64,000 bases of DNA from Halococcus saccharolyticus DSM 5350 (lineage in GTDB: Archaea > Halobacteriota > Halobacteria > Halobacteriales > Halococcaceae), in assembly GCF_000336915.1 (NCBI RefSeq), contig NZ_AOMD01000030.1, positions 509 to 64,508 on the forward strand, written 5' to 3'. The notes below the pieces were generated by a model. That model was not told the DNA's origin, searched no databases, and saw only the letters and a list, made by a program, of their open reading frames with translations. How positions within the stretch are numbered: the first letter of the stretch is position 1; each line of letters opens with the position of its first letter. A program made the translations under genes and the position numbers. This document shows, one piece after another, positions 8,434 through 15,934 of this stretch.

Positions 8434-9459
8434 TCAGTCGTGGATGTCTCGTACGGCCTTGACGATGTCTTCTGTACCCGGATTGACTTCCTGTTCGAGT
8501 GGGCGAGCGTATGGGATGGGGGCGTCCGGCATCGTCACTCGCCGAACGGCCGACAAGTCGTCAAGTGCGCCCTCTGTCGCCCGGGCAACGATCTCACCCG
8601 AGACACCGAACGAGTGGTAGTCTTCATCGACGACGACCAGCCGTCCGGTCTTGCGGACGGATTCTAAGACTGCCTCTGTATCGAGTGGAACGAGCGTCCG
8701 GAGGTCGATCACTTCGAGGTCGCTCTCTCCCGCCAGTTCGTCGGCTGCTTCGAGCGCTCGGTGGACGTGAAGACCAAGCGTTACCACCGTTACGTCCTCG
8801 CCCTCACGCTTTCGGTCGGCTTCACCGAATTCGATGGTGTAATCGTCCTCGGGGACCGGCGTTTTCGGTCCCTCTGGTGCCGGCATCCAGCCGATGCCCA
8901 TCAAGCGTTTGTGGAACATGTACACGACGGGATCGTCATCGCGGATCGCGGTATGCATCAGTCCCTTGGCGTCGGCGGCGGTGCTCGGGACTACGACCTT
9001 CATGCCCGGAAGATGAGCGAACGTTCCGTACAGCGTCTGGGAGTGTTGGGCGGCGTCGTTGTAGGTCCCACCAACGGCAGTCATCAACACCATCGGCACG
9101 TTCACCGCGGCCCCGCTCATGTAGGTGTTCTTCGCCATCTGGTTGTAGATCTGATCCATTCCGACCCCGAAGAAATCCGCAAACATCAGCTCCGCGATGG
9201 GGCGCATTCCAGCCTGTGCAGCCCCCACGGCCGCACCGATAAATCCCGTCTCGCTGATCGGGACGTCCATGATCTTCTCACGGCCGAACTCTTCGAGCAG
9301 ACCCTCGGTACTGTCGAAGATACCGCCGTAATCCGCGACATCTTCGCCCATTACGAATACGTCGTCGTTCTCACGAAGCTCCGTAGCGATAGCATCGACC
9401 ATCGCTCGACTCATCGTCAGCTCGCTGTCGGTGGCTCCTTCGCTTTCGGTTTCGGCCAT
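8434..9459 (-). CDS. 2-oxoacid (acetoin/pyruvate-type) dehydrogenase E1 beta subunit
   Basis: 341 residues, full length for the transketolase-like E1 beta family. Typical segments are VFVMGEDVADYGGIFDSTEG near the N-terminus (ThDP-binding Glu in FVMGEDV), ISETGFIGAAVGAAQAG, and the C-terminal domain with VTLGLHVHRALEAADEL and VVVDEDYHSFGVSGEI. It forms an alpha2beta2 decarboxylase with the upstream subunit; its ATG overlaps the upstream TGA by one base, indicating translational coupling. Family members act on pyruvate, branched-chain 2-oxoacids or acetoin; the substrate here cannot be read from sequence. Confidence 0.9.
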   Translation of the reverse strand: MAETESEGATDSELTMSRAMVDAIATELRENDDVFVMGEDVADYGGIFDSTEGLLEEFGREKIMDVPISETGFIGAAVGAAQAGMRPIAELMFADFFGVGMDQIYNQMAKNTYMSGAAVNVPMVLMTAVGGTYNDAAQHSQTLYGTFAHLPGMKVVVPSTAADAKGLMHTAIRDDDPVVYMFHKRLMGIGWMPAPEGPKTPVPEDDYTIEFGEADRKREGEDVTVVTLGLHVHRALEAADELAGESDLEVIDLRTLVPLDTEAVLESVRKTGRLVVVDEDYHSFGVSGEIVARATEGALDDLSAVRRVTMPDAPIPYARPLEQEVNPGTEDIVKAVRDIHD

Positions 9460-10505
9460 CAGTCGTCACCTCCTGTCTGTTCGGCCGTCGTCGACTCTGG
9501 GGCGGGTGTCCACCCCGCTGGCGGATCGGCGAAGACGTCTTCGTAAGCCTCGTCGGGTTCGGGTTCGGGTTGATCCTTGGCCCACTCGATGGCTTCTTCG
9601 ACCCGGTCGTGGCTCCGATCGCGGAGTTCCTCGATAGTGCTTTCATCGATTCCCGCACTCTCGAGGGTGGTCTCCATCCGCGTGATCGAATCACGCTGCT
9701 TCGCTTGTTCTTCATCCGTGTCGGGACGGTAGCCCTGGGCGTCGCCCATGAAATGGCCCATTCGACGGTGTACTTGGACTTCGAGCAGTGTCGGGCCGTT
9801 GCCGTCACGCGCGCGGCCGACTGCTTCGTCCGCGGCTTCGTAAACCGCGACAGCATCGTCCTGATCGACTCGCCGGCCGGGGAGATCGAATCCACCGGCG
9901 CGTTGGGCACCGTTTTCGACATCGGTAACGCGGTCTTTGGGCATACTAATCGCCCAGTCGTTGTCCTCGATGACGAACACCACCGGCAGATCGTGGACGC
10001 TGGCGAGATTGAGCGATTCGAGGAACCCGCCCTGGCTGATCGCACCCTCGCCGAGATAGGCGACCGCGACGGAATCTTCGCCGCGCTTTTTCGCAGCGAG
10101 TGCAGCCCCGACGGCAGGCGGACAGCCCTCGGCGATGATGCCGCTGCACGCGAAGTTCACGTCCGGGTCGAACAGATGCATGTGGCCGCCTTTCCCCTTC
10201 GAGAGCCCCGTTTGGCGGCCGAAAATCTCGGCGGTCATTCGCTTGAGATCCACGCCTTTGGCGATCGCGACGTGGTGTGGTCGATGCGGCGCGGTCACGG
10301 TATCGGCATCCCGAAGGTGGGCACAAACGCCCGCGGCCGCGGCCTCCTGACCGGCCGCGAGGTGTAACTCTCCCGGGATCGGTCCAGCCGAAATGTCGAA
10401 CGCCGGCTGTTTTCCTTCGAGGTACTCCTCTTGGAGGCGTTCCTCGTAGTTCCGAGCCGTCACCATCCATTCGTACATTTCCTGGAGTGTGGTGTCACCC
10501 AACAT
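9459..10505 (-). CDS. 2-oxoacid (acetoin/pyruvate-type) dehydrogenase E1 alpha subunit
   Basis: 348 residues. The ThDP/Mg motif begins YLGEGAISQGGFLESLN and ends IEDNDWAIS, with GEG in place of the usual GDG. Other conserved parts are GELHLAAGQEA, TAPHRPHHVAIAKG and the phosphorylation-loop-like RRMGHFMGDAQGY. The start at 10505 is chosen because GGAGG lies 6 bases before it; the frame opens at 10532. First gene of a three-gene operon (E1 alpha, E1 beta, lipoyl protein) with no E2 core or E3 in the window. Confidence 0.9.
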   Translation of the reverse strand: MLGDTTLQEMYEWMVTARNYEERLQEEYLEGKQPAFDISAGPIPGELHLAAGQEAAAAGVCAHLRDADTVTAPHRPHHVAIAKGVDLKRMTAEIFGRQTGLSKGKGGHMHLFDPDVNFACSGIIAEGCPPAVGAALAAKKRGEDSVAVAYLGEGAISQGGFLESLNLASVHDLPVVFVIEDNDWAISMPKDRVTDVENGAQRAGGFDLPGRRVDQDDAVAVYEAADEAVGRARDGNGPTLLEVQVHRRMGHFMGDAQGYRPDTDEEQAKQRDSITRMETTLESAGIDESTIEELRDRSHDRVEEAIEWAKDQPEPEPDEAYEDVFADPPAGWTPAPESTTAEQTGGDD

Positions 10506-10510
10506 GGTAT

Positions 10511-10515
10511 CCTCC
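10511..10515 (-). promoter_or_regulatory. Shine-Dalgarno site deciding the E1 alpha start
   Basis: GGAGG on the minus strand, 5 bases clear of the ATG at 10505. A strong SD is uncommon before the first gene of haloarchaeal operons, so this transcript probably has a 5' leader. Confidence 0.6.
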
Positions 10516-10680
10516 TTAAGCAATGACGGCACAGACTCACATAAACATATATGCTGGATCTACCTCGAGAGTCGTGTTTCTCGGAGAACGATCCACGCTG
10601 TACCGAACGGAACAGTCTAAGTCGTCCAGAAGATATCAAGCGACCCCAGAGTGTTTCGAGTTACGTAATCTTAAGATCTG

Positions 10681-10812
10681 TCACAAATCAGGAATAAAGG
10701 AGCCGCACTCGCGACAGATGTCTGACCGCCATGGTACACCCTCGACGACAGGCTGAAACCGATCTCACCAGTCACAATATTCCTTGCGGACACCTTTCGG
10801 GTCAGATTGCAT
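10681..10812 (-). pseudogene. Small zinc-ribbon protein with in-frame TGA at a cysteine position
   Basis: From ATG 10812 a 43-codon frame reads MQSDPKGVRKEYCDW, then TGA at 10767-10765, then DRFQPVVEGVPWRSDICREC and GSFIPDL, ending TGA. The paralogue at 11148-11276 has CADC where this has CDW-stop, so the TGA stands exactly at the second Cys of the first CxxC. One base change (TGT or TGC to TGA) would explain it. Everything else is intact, including the second CREC knuckle. Probably a recent nonsense mutation. Confidence 0.55.
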
Positions 10813-11147
10813 ATAGTGGTGAAAGGGTCTCCGCAAGAAGGCATTAAATCGGCCCATGATGCCAAAAGGACTACTACAGCAACGACCGGTTCAGAGCGGG
10901 CAAATCCGGTGTGTCGTCGTCCGTTGACCCGTATTCGGCTACCGCCGAGTCTCGATCGACTAGTTCAGGAAATTCAGAGCAGTCGACATTTGTGGGCGTA
11001 TTAGAAACATCGGATATCCGGATTTTGTGGGGTTGCATGTGATCGGGCAATAGCCGAAGAGAACGTTCTTGGCTGATAGTGCGACCTCACCCACTGAGCT
11101 GTACAGCATCGACGATTCTGGAGAACGCAACGACCGCCTGGTCCGGC
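10813..11147. other. Intergenic stretch between the two zinc-ribbon genes
   Basis: No gene with plausible composition on either strand. Frames of up to about 90 codons exist (e.g. minus 10960-11229) but contain the downstream gene in another frame and look non-coding. Confidence 0.4.
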
Positions 11148-11276
11148 TCAACTCCCGGAAATGTTCCGGCCACATTCCCTGCAGATATTTGGACGCCACG
11201 GTACATCTTCGATGACGGATTGGATACAATTACAGTCCGCACAGAACTCTTCTAGATTGTTTAGCGATGCTGGCAT
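11148..11276 (-). CDS. Small double-CxxC zinc-ribbon protein
   Basis: 42 residues, too short for usual gene callers: MPASLNNLEEFCADC, NCIQSVIEDVPWRPN, ICRECGRNISGS. Two CxxC knuckles (CADC and CREC) 19 residues apart make a zinc ribbon, as in the small zinc-finger proteins common in haloarchaea. A GTG at 11297 would add seven residues; the ATG is preferred because the paralogue at 10681-10812 has its first Cys at nearly the same distance from its ATG. The two copies share VIEDVPWRPNICRECG-type sequence, which supports real coding. Partner unknown; protein or nucleic-acid binding is possible. Confidence 0.6.
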   Translation of the reverse strand: MPASLNNLEEFCADCNCIQSVIEDVPWRPNICRECGRNISGS

Positions 11277-11297
11277 TGCTTGGACGTTTGTACTCAC

Positions 11298-11671
11298 TAT
11301 ATGGTAATAAGTCTAATCCCTGATCTTGAAAGCCTGTGGACTCACATGGATTCGAATCTATACACAAAATAACTGCATAAACGAAATCCTCCGCACACCT
11401 GAGTCCACACCGATGGTGCATTGTGACCTCTTAAAATTACTCAGTTACACGACCACGATAAATTCACCACTAAGTCTCATCGCATAATCCCTGCGCGTTC
11501 GATTTGCTGACCGACAATCCTGCCGGGATAGGCGAGGACCACGGTCACGAAATAGCACAAAAATGTCCTGATGTTGCTGCGAACGGTCTGCCGCTAACCA
11601 CGACGAATCGTCGTAGTGAGAATCTTCTAATGGTGACTAGAATTCGTTAACAATACTGCTGGTTTGGCCCG
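11298..11671. other. Gene-free stretch with a 10-bp inverted repeat
   Basis: TGTGGACTCA at 11335-11344 and its exact complement TGAGTCCACA at 11400-11409 could fold with a 55-base loop. No coding sequence is supported. The stretch is AT-richer than its surroundings. Confidence 0.4.
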
Positions 11672-12415
11672 CTATCCTGTGGTGTTGAGCGGGGTACTGT
11701 CTGCGTTAAGTCCCGGTTCGGCAGTCTGGATCAACTCACCGTTGACGTATATCTCAAGCGTCACATTACCATCGTTCACTACTCGTCTGGGGCTAGCCCT
11801 TCCACCGAGCTGATAGACATCTCTCGCGCCATCACCCGTGATTCCCTGGGCGTAGGTCGATGCGTTGCTAACCACTTGGTCTGTGTTTTCAGTATTAGGG
11901 CCGAGCTGGATAGGGCCAGAGACGTACACTCGATAATCCGATGTTCTCCCTCCAACAGCCTGTACCGTCATCGTACGGTTGGAACTACCCGAGGATGTGG
12001 AACCATTCGTTCCCGTCTCTGTAACGTTTGGTGTGCCGGTGGCGGTTGGGGGTGGGGTGGGCGTTGGCGTCGCGGTTGCAGTCGGAGCGGGAATCGGTGT
12101 TGGCGTAACAGTTGATGTCGGTGTTGCCGTGTTCGTGTTGGTGGTCGTGCCGTTCGCACTGGCATTGCGCGATGCGGCCGAGTTGTCGGGCGTGCCGTTC
12201 ACCTCGGTCGTGGTCGAGACTGGAGTGGTAGTCACCGTCGAAGTCGGAGCCGGGGTCGGTGTGGGGGTGGTGTCGTTCTCGACGATCGGTGTCACAGTCT
12301 CGGTGCTTGTGGATGGAGTCTCGGTTTGCCCATCTCGGTCGCCCGCGAGGGTTGCACACCCCGCAAACACCACCAACATCGCGACGGCGATCGCGAGGAG
12401 GGGCTTCGTTGTCAT
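11672..12415 (-). CDS. Secreted lipoprotein with Thr/Pro stalk and C-terminal beta domain
   Basis: 247 residues. Signal peptide MTTKPLLAIAVAMLVVFAGC with a lipobox (VFAGC), so it is lipid-anchored outside the membrane. Residues about 30-140 are a low-complexity Thr/Pro/Ser stalk, a likely O-glycosylation region. The last 100 residues (TMTVQAVGG, DYRVYVSGPI, TDQVVSNAS, GARDVYQLGG, TLEIYVNGELI) follow the same order as the approx. 85-residue module in the beta-helix protein and the PGF-CTERM proteins, though more diverged. Monocistronic. Function unknown; a cell-wall surface role is inferred. Confidence 0.75.
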   Translation of the reverse strand: MTTKPLLAIAVAMLVVFAGCATLAGDRDGQTETPSTSTETVTPIVENDTTPTPTPAPTSTVTTTPVSTTTEVNGTPDNSAASRNASANGTTTNTNTATPTSTVTPTPIPAPTATATPTPTPPPTATGTPNVTETGTNGSTSSGSSNRTMTVQAVGGRTSDYRVYVSGPIQLGPNTENTDQVVSNASTYAQGITGDGARDVYQLGGRASPRRVVNDGNVTLEIYVNGELIQTAEPGLNADSTPLNTTG

Positions 12416-12433
12416 GCTCTGTGGGCGGTCGGG

Positions 12434-12445
12434 GATATTTAATTA
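12434..12445 (-). promoter_or_regulatory. TATA box of the lipoprotein gene
   Basis: TAATTAAATATC on the minus strand, 19-30 bases before the ATG at 12415, in an otherwise GC-rich context. Confidence 0.55.
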
Positions 12446-12682
12446 GCTGGCGGCCGCGAAACCGTCGCCGGAAAGCGGAGTCTGCAGTAGTGGTGCGGTG
12501 ACAATTTGGACACGGCGAAAACGTCTTTCTCGCGGCATGAAGAAGATAGGGGATGAGACGCTCCGAATCACCGCCTGTGGAGACCGTGGTCCCTACGTTC
12601 ATCTCGGCTCAGGTGGATGCAAAGTATGTCGTGGAAGCAGGATGCCCGCAGCTTGACCGTGGGAAATATTCACGCAGGTGAC

Positions 12683-12838
12683 TCAACCCAGTAGAAAAAT
12701 AACTACTGGGACAGCAAGAAGCGAACCCAGCAAGACGAGTCCAACAAGGAGATATCCGGCGACGAACAGTCTTTCGATAATTCTGGATCGTGGATCTCTG
12801 CGAGAGGAACTTGATGATGAGAGTGAATTGACGTCCAT
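12683..12838 (-). CDS. Small single-pass membrane protein
   Basis: 51 residues: a Ser-rich polar start (MDVNSLSSSSSSRRDPRSR) followed by one or two hydrophobic helices (LFVAGYLLVGLVLLGSLLAV, PVVIFLLG) to the stop. A TATA-like AAATATA lies about 20 bases before the ATG at 12838. The strong amphipathic-then-hydrophobic pattern makes this credible. The positive residues before the helix predict an N-in topology. No recognised family. It stands alone between the lipoprotein promoter and an insertion sequence. Confidence 0.5.
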   Translation of the reverse strand: MDVNSLSSSSSSRRDPRSRIIERLFVAGYLLVGLVLLGSLLAVPVVIFLLG

Positions 12839-12939
12839 AATTGGACGCGGTATATTTCGAACTTCTTCTAACTTTCGGAATAATTCTCGACAATACGCAG
12901 TCTCTCGATTACAGCGAAGTCAACGACTCCACTCTACCG

Positions 12940-14345
12940 CTCGGGCTGACGCCCTCGCGCTTGAGGGTGAAGCTTGTCCGTGGACTCGGCCTCAGACGCT
13001 ATGTAGTGGCGTAGGCGGTAAATCCGCGCTTCGGCGTCAGCGTCCCAGACTTCAGGGCGAGCTGACCGTCGCCCGTCCGACGCGACGACTGGCGGCCCCG
13101 TCGGACGTAGCGCAACCCGATGTTTCGGGCCGCGTTGTAGTCGGCGTTCGCTTCGTGGTCGCACTTCCGACAGCGGAAGTGTCCCCGCGAAGGGCGATTC
13201 TCGTCCACCGTGAAGCCACATCCAATGCGCGAACAGCGTTTCGAGGTGTTCTCTGGTGGCACTTGTTCGACCGCGATACCGACCGCTTCGGCCTTGTATT
13301 CGACGTAACCGAACAACTGCCGGAACGCCCAGCGGTGTTGCCACCGCGCATCGGGGATGTTCTCGCGGATGTTCGTGAGATTCTCGAAGACAATTGTCGA
13401 ACAGTCGTGGTCGATGGCTTCTTTGACGATACCGTTGGCCACCTGATGCAACACGTCGCGCGAGTGGCGTTCCTGTCGTCCCGAGGACTGCTTCAGCGTT
13501 CGGTGAGCACTTCGCGTGCCGGTCTGCTGAAGACCGCCACGAACGCCCTCAAAACGGTCGAAGTGGTGGGTGAGTTCGCCGCCGGGGAAGAACCGGGCCG
13601 TGCTCGTCACCGCGATGTTCTCGACACCGAGGTCCACCCCGAGAACCGTTCCGTCCTCGGCGGTGTCCGTACTCCGTTCGGTGTCGTTCCTGTATCGGCG
13701 AAAGCCGATATGCAGGTAGAAATCACCACCGCGTGCGGTGAGCGTGCTTTCGGTCGGTTCCCACTCGTCGCCGTCGAGATACTGTCGCTGGTAGCCGTCC
13801 GGGTCCTCCGGCAGTACGAGGTCCACACGAACGCGGCTGTCCGTGGTGGTGAGAGACACCGTTTCGTCGTCAAACAGCGTCATAGTTCGCGTGTCGTACT
13901 TCACGGTCGGTGCGGAGAACTCCGGTTTCGACACCTTCCGCCCCTTCGACTGGCGAGCGATACAGCCGGTGATGGCTTGTGCGGCTTGATGGGTGGCGAG
14001 AATCGCGTGCTGGCTACTGAGGTCGGTGTCCTCGCGTACCGTGTCGTAAGCGAGGGGTTGCACGTCACTCCGCGTGTTGCACTTCTCCATGCGAGGTTCG
14101 TAGCGATTTGGCATCCCCGCTTCCACTCGGTGATGGTGGCTTCGAGCGCGTCCCGTTGCTCACCGTTTACCGAGATGCGGGTAATCGCCGTCCGACGCAC
14201 GTAGTCGTCTGCCACGTATTCAATGTAGAACCAGTAGCATATGAAGACACGGTGATGTCCAGCTACACGAACACGCTTCCTCCCCTCCCTACTCGCTCGC
14301 TTCCGCACCGCGCTCGCTCGTTGAGGAAGGGGACTCCGCGCTACC
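12940..14345 (-). mobile_element. IS1341-type element carrying a frameshifted tnpB
   Basis: The 3' end (about 12940-12990) and the 5' end (about 14262-14345) both align with the deleted relative at 15190-15690, which defines the approximate limits. The 5' end contains TCCTCCCCTCCCTACTCGCT and the facing TTGAGGAAGGGGACTCCGCG, forming the subterminal hairpin expected of IS605-type ends. No tnpA. Confidence 0.6.
12999..14215 (-). pseudogene. tnpB: tnpB disrupted by a single-base deletion
   Basis: The N-terminus (from GTG 14215: VADDYVRRTAITRISVNGEQ then EWKRGCQIATNLAW) and the main body (from EKCNTRSDVQPLAYDTVRED onwards) are in different frames that meet near 14088. Adding one G (TGGAGAAG to TGGGAGAAG) restores LAW-EKC. 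The body keeps the RuvC residues (VLGVDLGVENIAV, IVFENLTNIRE, EANADYNAARNIG) and a Cys4 ribbon (C..C in KRCSRIGC, C..C in FRCRKC). A 375-residue product from an internal ATG at 14126 would lack the N-terminal domain. The loss looks recent. Confidence 0.75.
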
Positions 14346-14437
14346 GGTCGTTGAGAACCGTCCTACCGACCACTCTGCGCCCTCGATTGTTGCTCTCTTC
14401 CCGGTCGGGAAGACTCCCTCAACAATCTACAATCTCC

Positions 14438-14646
14438 TGCTGTGTTGAATAGGGGTACGGCGGCAGGATGAGTGAATTAAGTCATGAATTGCTGGCCAGT
14501 TCGTAGACTGTTCTGAGCAAATCTTCCCCAGATCAACTCAGATTCCGATATAGCGAGATTTTCCAGTGGGAAAGAAGCCTCAAAGCAACTCTAAGACTGA
14601 GTGAAACCGCTTGGACCCCGACGCTCTCTGCCTATTCAACACAGCA
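14438..14646. mobile_element. MITE with 16-bp perfect terminal inverted repeats and 8-bp target duplication
   Basis: TGCTGTGTTGAATAGG at 14438-14453 is exactly repeated in reverse complement at 14631-14646. CAATCTCC directly precedes the left end (14430-14437) and directly follows the right end (14647-14654), a perfect 8-bp target duplication. The 177-base interior has no coding potential. Eight-base duplications are typical of IS6 and some IS5 (ISH1-like) elements, so mobilisation by such a transposase is inferred. Confidence 0.85.
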
Positions 14647-14763
14647 CAATCTCCCACAGATGAGCGAATCGTCCATCTGGGCCCGTAAAGCCCTCTTGTG
14701 GGGCTGGATGCTTGCGAGCGAGCGCTTCATGCTTTAGCCCTTGGACAAGTGACCTTGACACGC

Positions 14764-15186
14764 ATGATCGGACTGTCCCTCGGCAAGAAAGCAGTGAAGT
14801 ATGGATACAAGCGTGCTGGCATCCCCGGAGCGATCGCGACAGGTGGTGCAGCAGCGGCCGGCTATGTCGTCGTTAAGCGCGCTCTCAAGTCCAACACAAA
14901 GGACAACAACGTAGAGACAGCGATCGATACGAACGAAATCAAATCGGTCGTCCAGGAGAAGGGGGTCAGCGCAGTCACCGATAAGGAGACGCTGGAATCG
15001 GCCATCGACGAAGAGCAGCTCAACGACGACGTCGATATGCAAGACGTCCAGTCCGAGGCCGAAACCGAGGCCGAAGAGGTCGATGAAGAATCGGCCAGAG
15101 ACGGTGACTCTGACTCGGATACCGACACTGATGACTCTGACTCAGATAGCGACAGTGACGATTCAGACAGCGATAGTGGTAGCTGA
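14764..15186 (+). CDS. Hypothetical protein with hydrophobic N-terminus and Asp-Ser repeat tail
   Basis: 140 residues from ATG 14764 (the frame is open from 14698). An N-terminal basic segment (LGKKAVKYGYKRAG) precedes one Ala/Gly-rich hydrophobic helix (GAIATGGAAAAGYVVV), then a charged region. The final 50 residues are highly acidic, ending in Asp-Ser dipeptide repeats (DSDSDSDDSDSDSGS). This suggests a membrane-associated protein with a long disordered acidic tail. No family recognised. It sits between the MITE and the deleted insertion sequence, so its flanks are young. Confidence 0.6.
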   Translation: MIGLSLGKKAVKYGYKRAGIPGAIATGGAAAAGYVVVKRALKSNTKDNNVETAIDTNEIKSVVQEKGVSAVTDKETLESAIDEEQLNDDVDMQDVQSEAETEAEEVDEESARDGDSDSDTDTDDSDSDSDSDDSDSDSGS

Positions 15187-15189
15187 GGG

Positions 15190-15690
15190 AGCTAGGTCAA
15201 CTACCCCGCCCTGCTCGACGGCAAAGCCGTCTCGCTGAGGACGGGGCTTGCGTGGCGGGCGGCGAAGGCTTTGTGGCGTCCGTCCGCCCTTTTGTGCCGG
15301 TGAGGTCGCCCGGCAGCGGCAATTTAATTGGACGTGACCTCGAGCTCTATCCCCAATCCGGGGAACGGAGAGGCACGTGGCGTCACGTTCGCGGTCGGCG
15401 GTCCGTCCTTCGCGGACCGGACGGGTCCGGTCCGCTGGGCCAGTTGACTGTGGCCCGTCGCCGCCAAGATAACCCGTCCTTGGCCTCGCGGAATCATGGC
15501 CGGGCACCCCTTGCGGGGCTGTCTGGTGCCCGGCGGCGACTACCCGATACAACGGGTTATCAGAGCCTAAGTCTTGTGATTCTAGTGTATATGCCCAGCG
15601 ATACGAACGCGCTCCTCCCCTCCCTACTCGCTCGCTTCGCTCGCTCCTTGAGGAAAGGGACTCCGCGCTACCGATTCGTTGATCTTGCCG
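15190..15690 (-). mobile_element. Internally deleted IS1341-type element
   Basis: The right part (15590-15690) aligns with the 5' end of the element at 12940-14345: CTCCTCCCCTCCCTACTCGC, TTGAGGAAAGGGACTCCGCG, and a GTATATG box. The left part (15190-15250: CTACCCCGCC..GACGGGGCTTG hairpin) aligns with its 3' end. Between them are only about 330 GC-rich bases with nested inverted repeats (e.g. CCGGGCACC with GGTGCCCGG, GGTCCGtccttcGCGGACC) and no tnpB. It could be a non-autonomous derivative that still carries the guide-RNA part. Confidence 0.55.
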
Positions 15691-15823
15691 GGCAATAGTG
15701 AACCTGCCTCTGGATTCAACCCTCGTAGCACTCTTGCTGGTTTTCCTATGGATCTCTTCATGCGAGCGATCGCCGATGAATCCGCGGATAACAGTTTAAC
15801 ACTCAATACTTGTCCCCCGACCA

Positions 15824-15934
15824 CTACGCGCGTCTGAGCGCATTCCGGAGGTCGGTCCGCCACCACCTCACGACTACAGGGACGCCGATAGCAATGCCTG
15901 TTGCGAGACCGGCGAGGAAGACGAGTTCGTTCAT
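15824..15934 (-). CDS. Possible small membrane protein
   Basis: 36 residues, MNELVFLAGLATGIAIGVPV then VVRWWRTDLRNALRRA: one helix followed by a basic Trp-containing tail (positive-inside). No ribosome site, and the TATA evidence is weak. Plausible because of its composition; unsupported by any recognised family. Confidence 0.35.
   Translation of the reverse strand: MNELVFLAGLATGIAIGVPVVVRWWRTDLRNALRRA

Noticed and set aside
10681-10812. Selenocysteine codon in the small zinc-ribbon gene
   Set aside because: Haloarchaea are not known to have the Sec pathway and no SECIS-like structure was evident; a nonsense mutation is simpler. Kept only as a finding to check.
12678-14204. 508-codon plus-strand frame opposite the tnpB pseudogene
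   Set aside because: The minus strand encodes recognisable RuvC and zinc-ribbon motifs; the plus frame has no domain features.
15190-15560. Structured housekeeping RNA (RNase P or SRP RNA) in the GC-rich hairpin block
   Set aside because: The GAGGAAAGGGAC string resembling an RNase P core motif also occurs in the end of the neighbouring insertion sequence, and other conserved motifs are missing.
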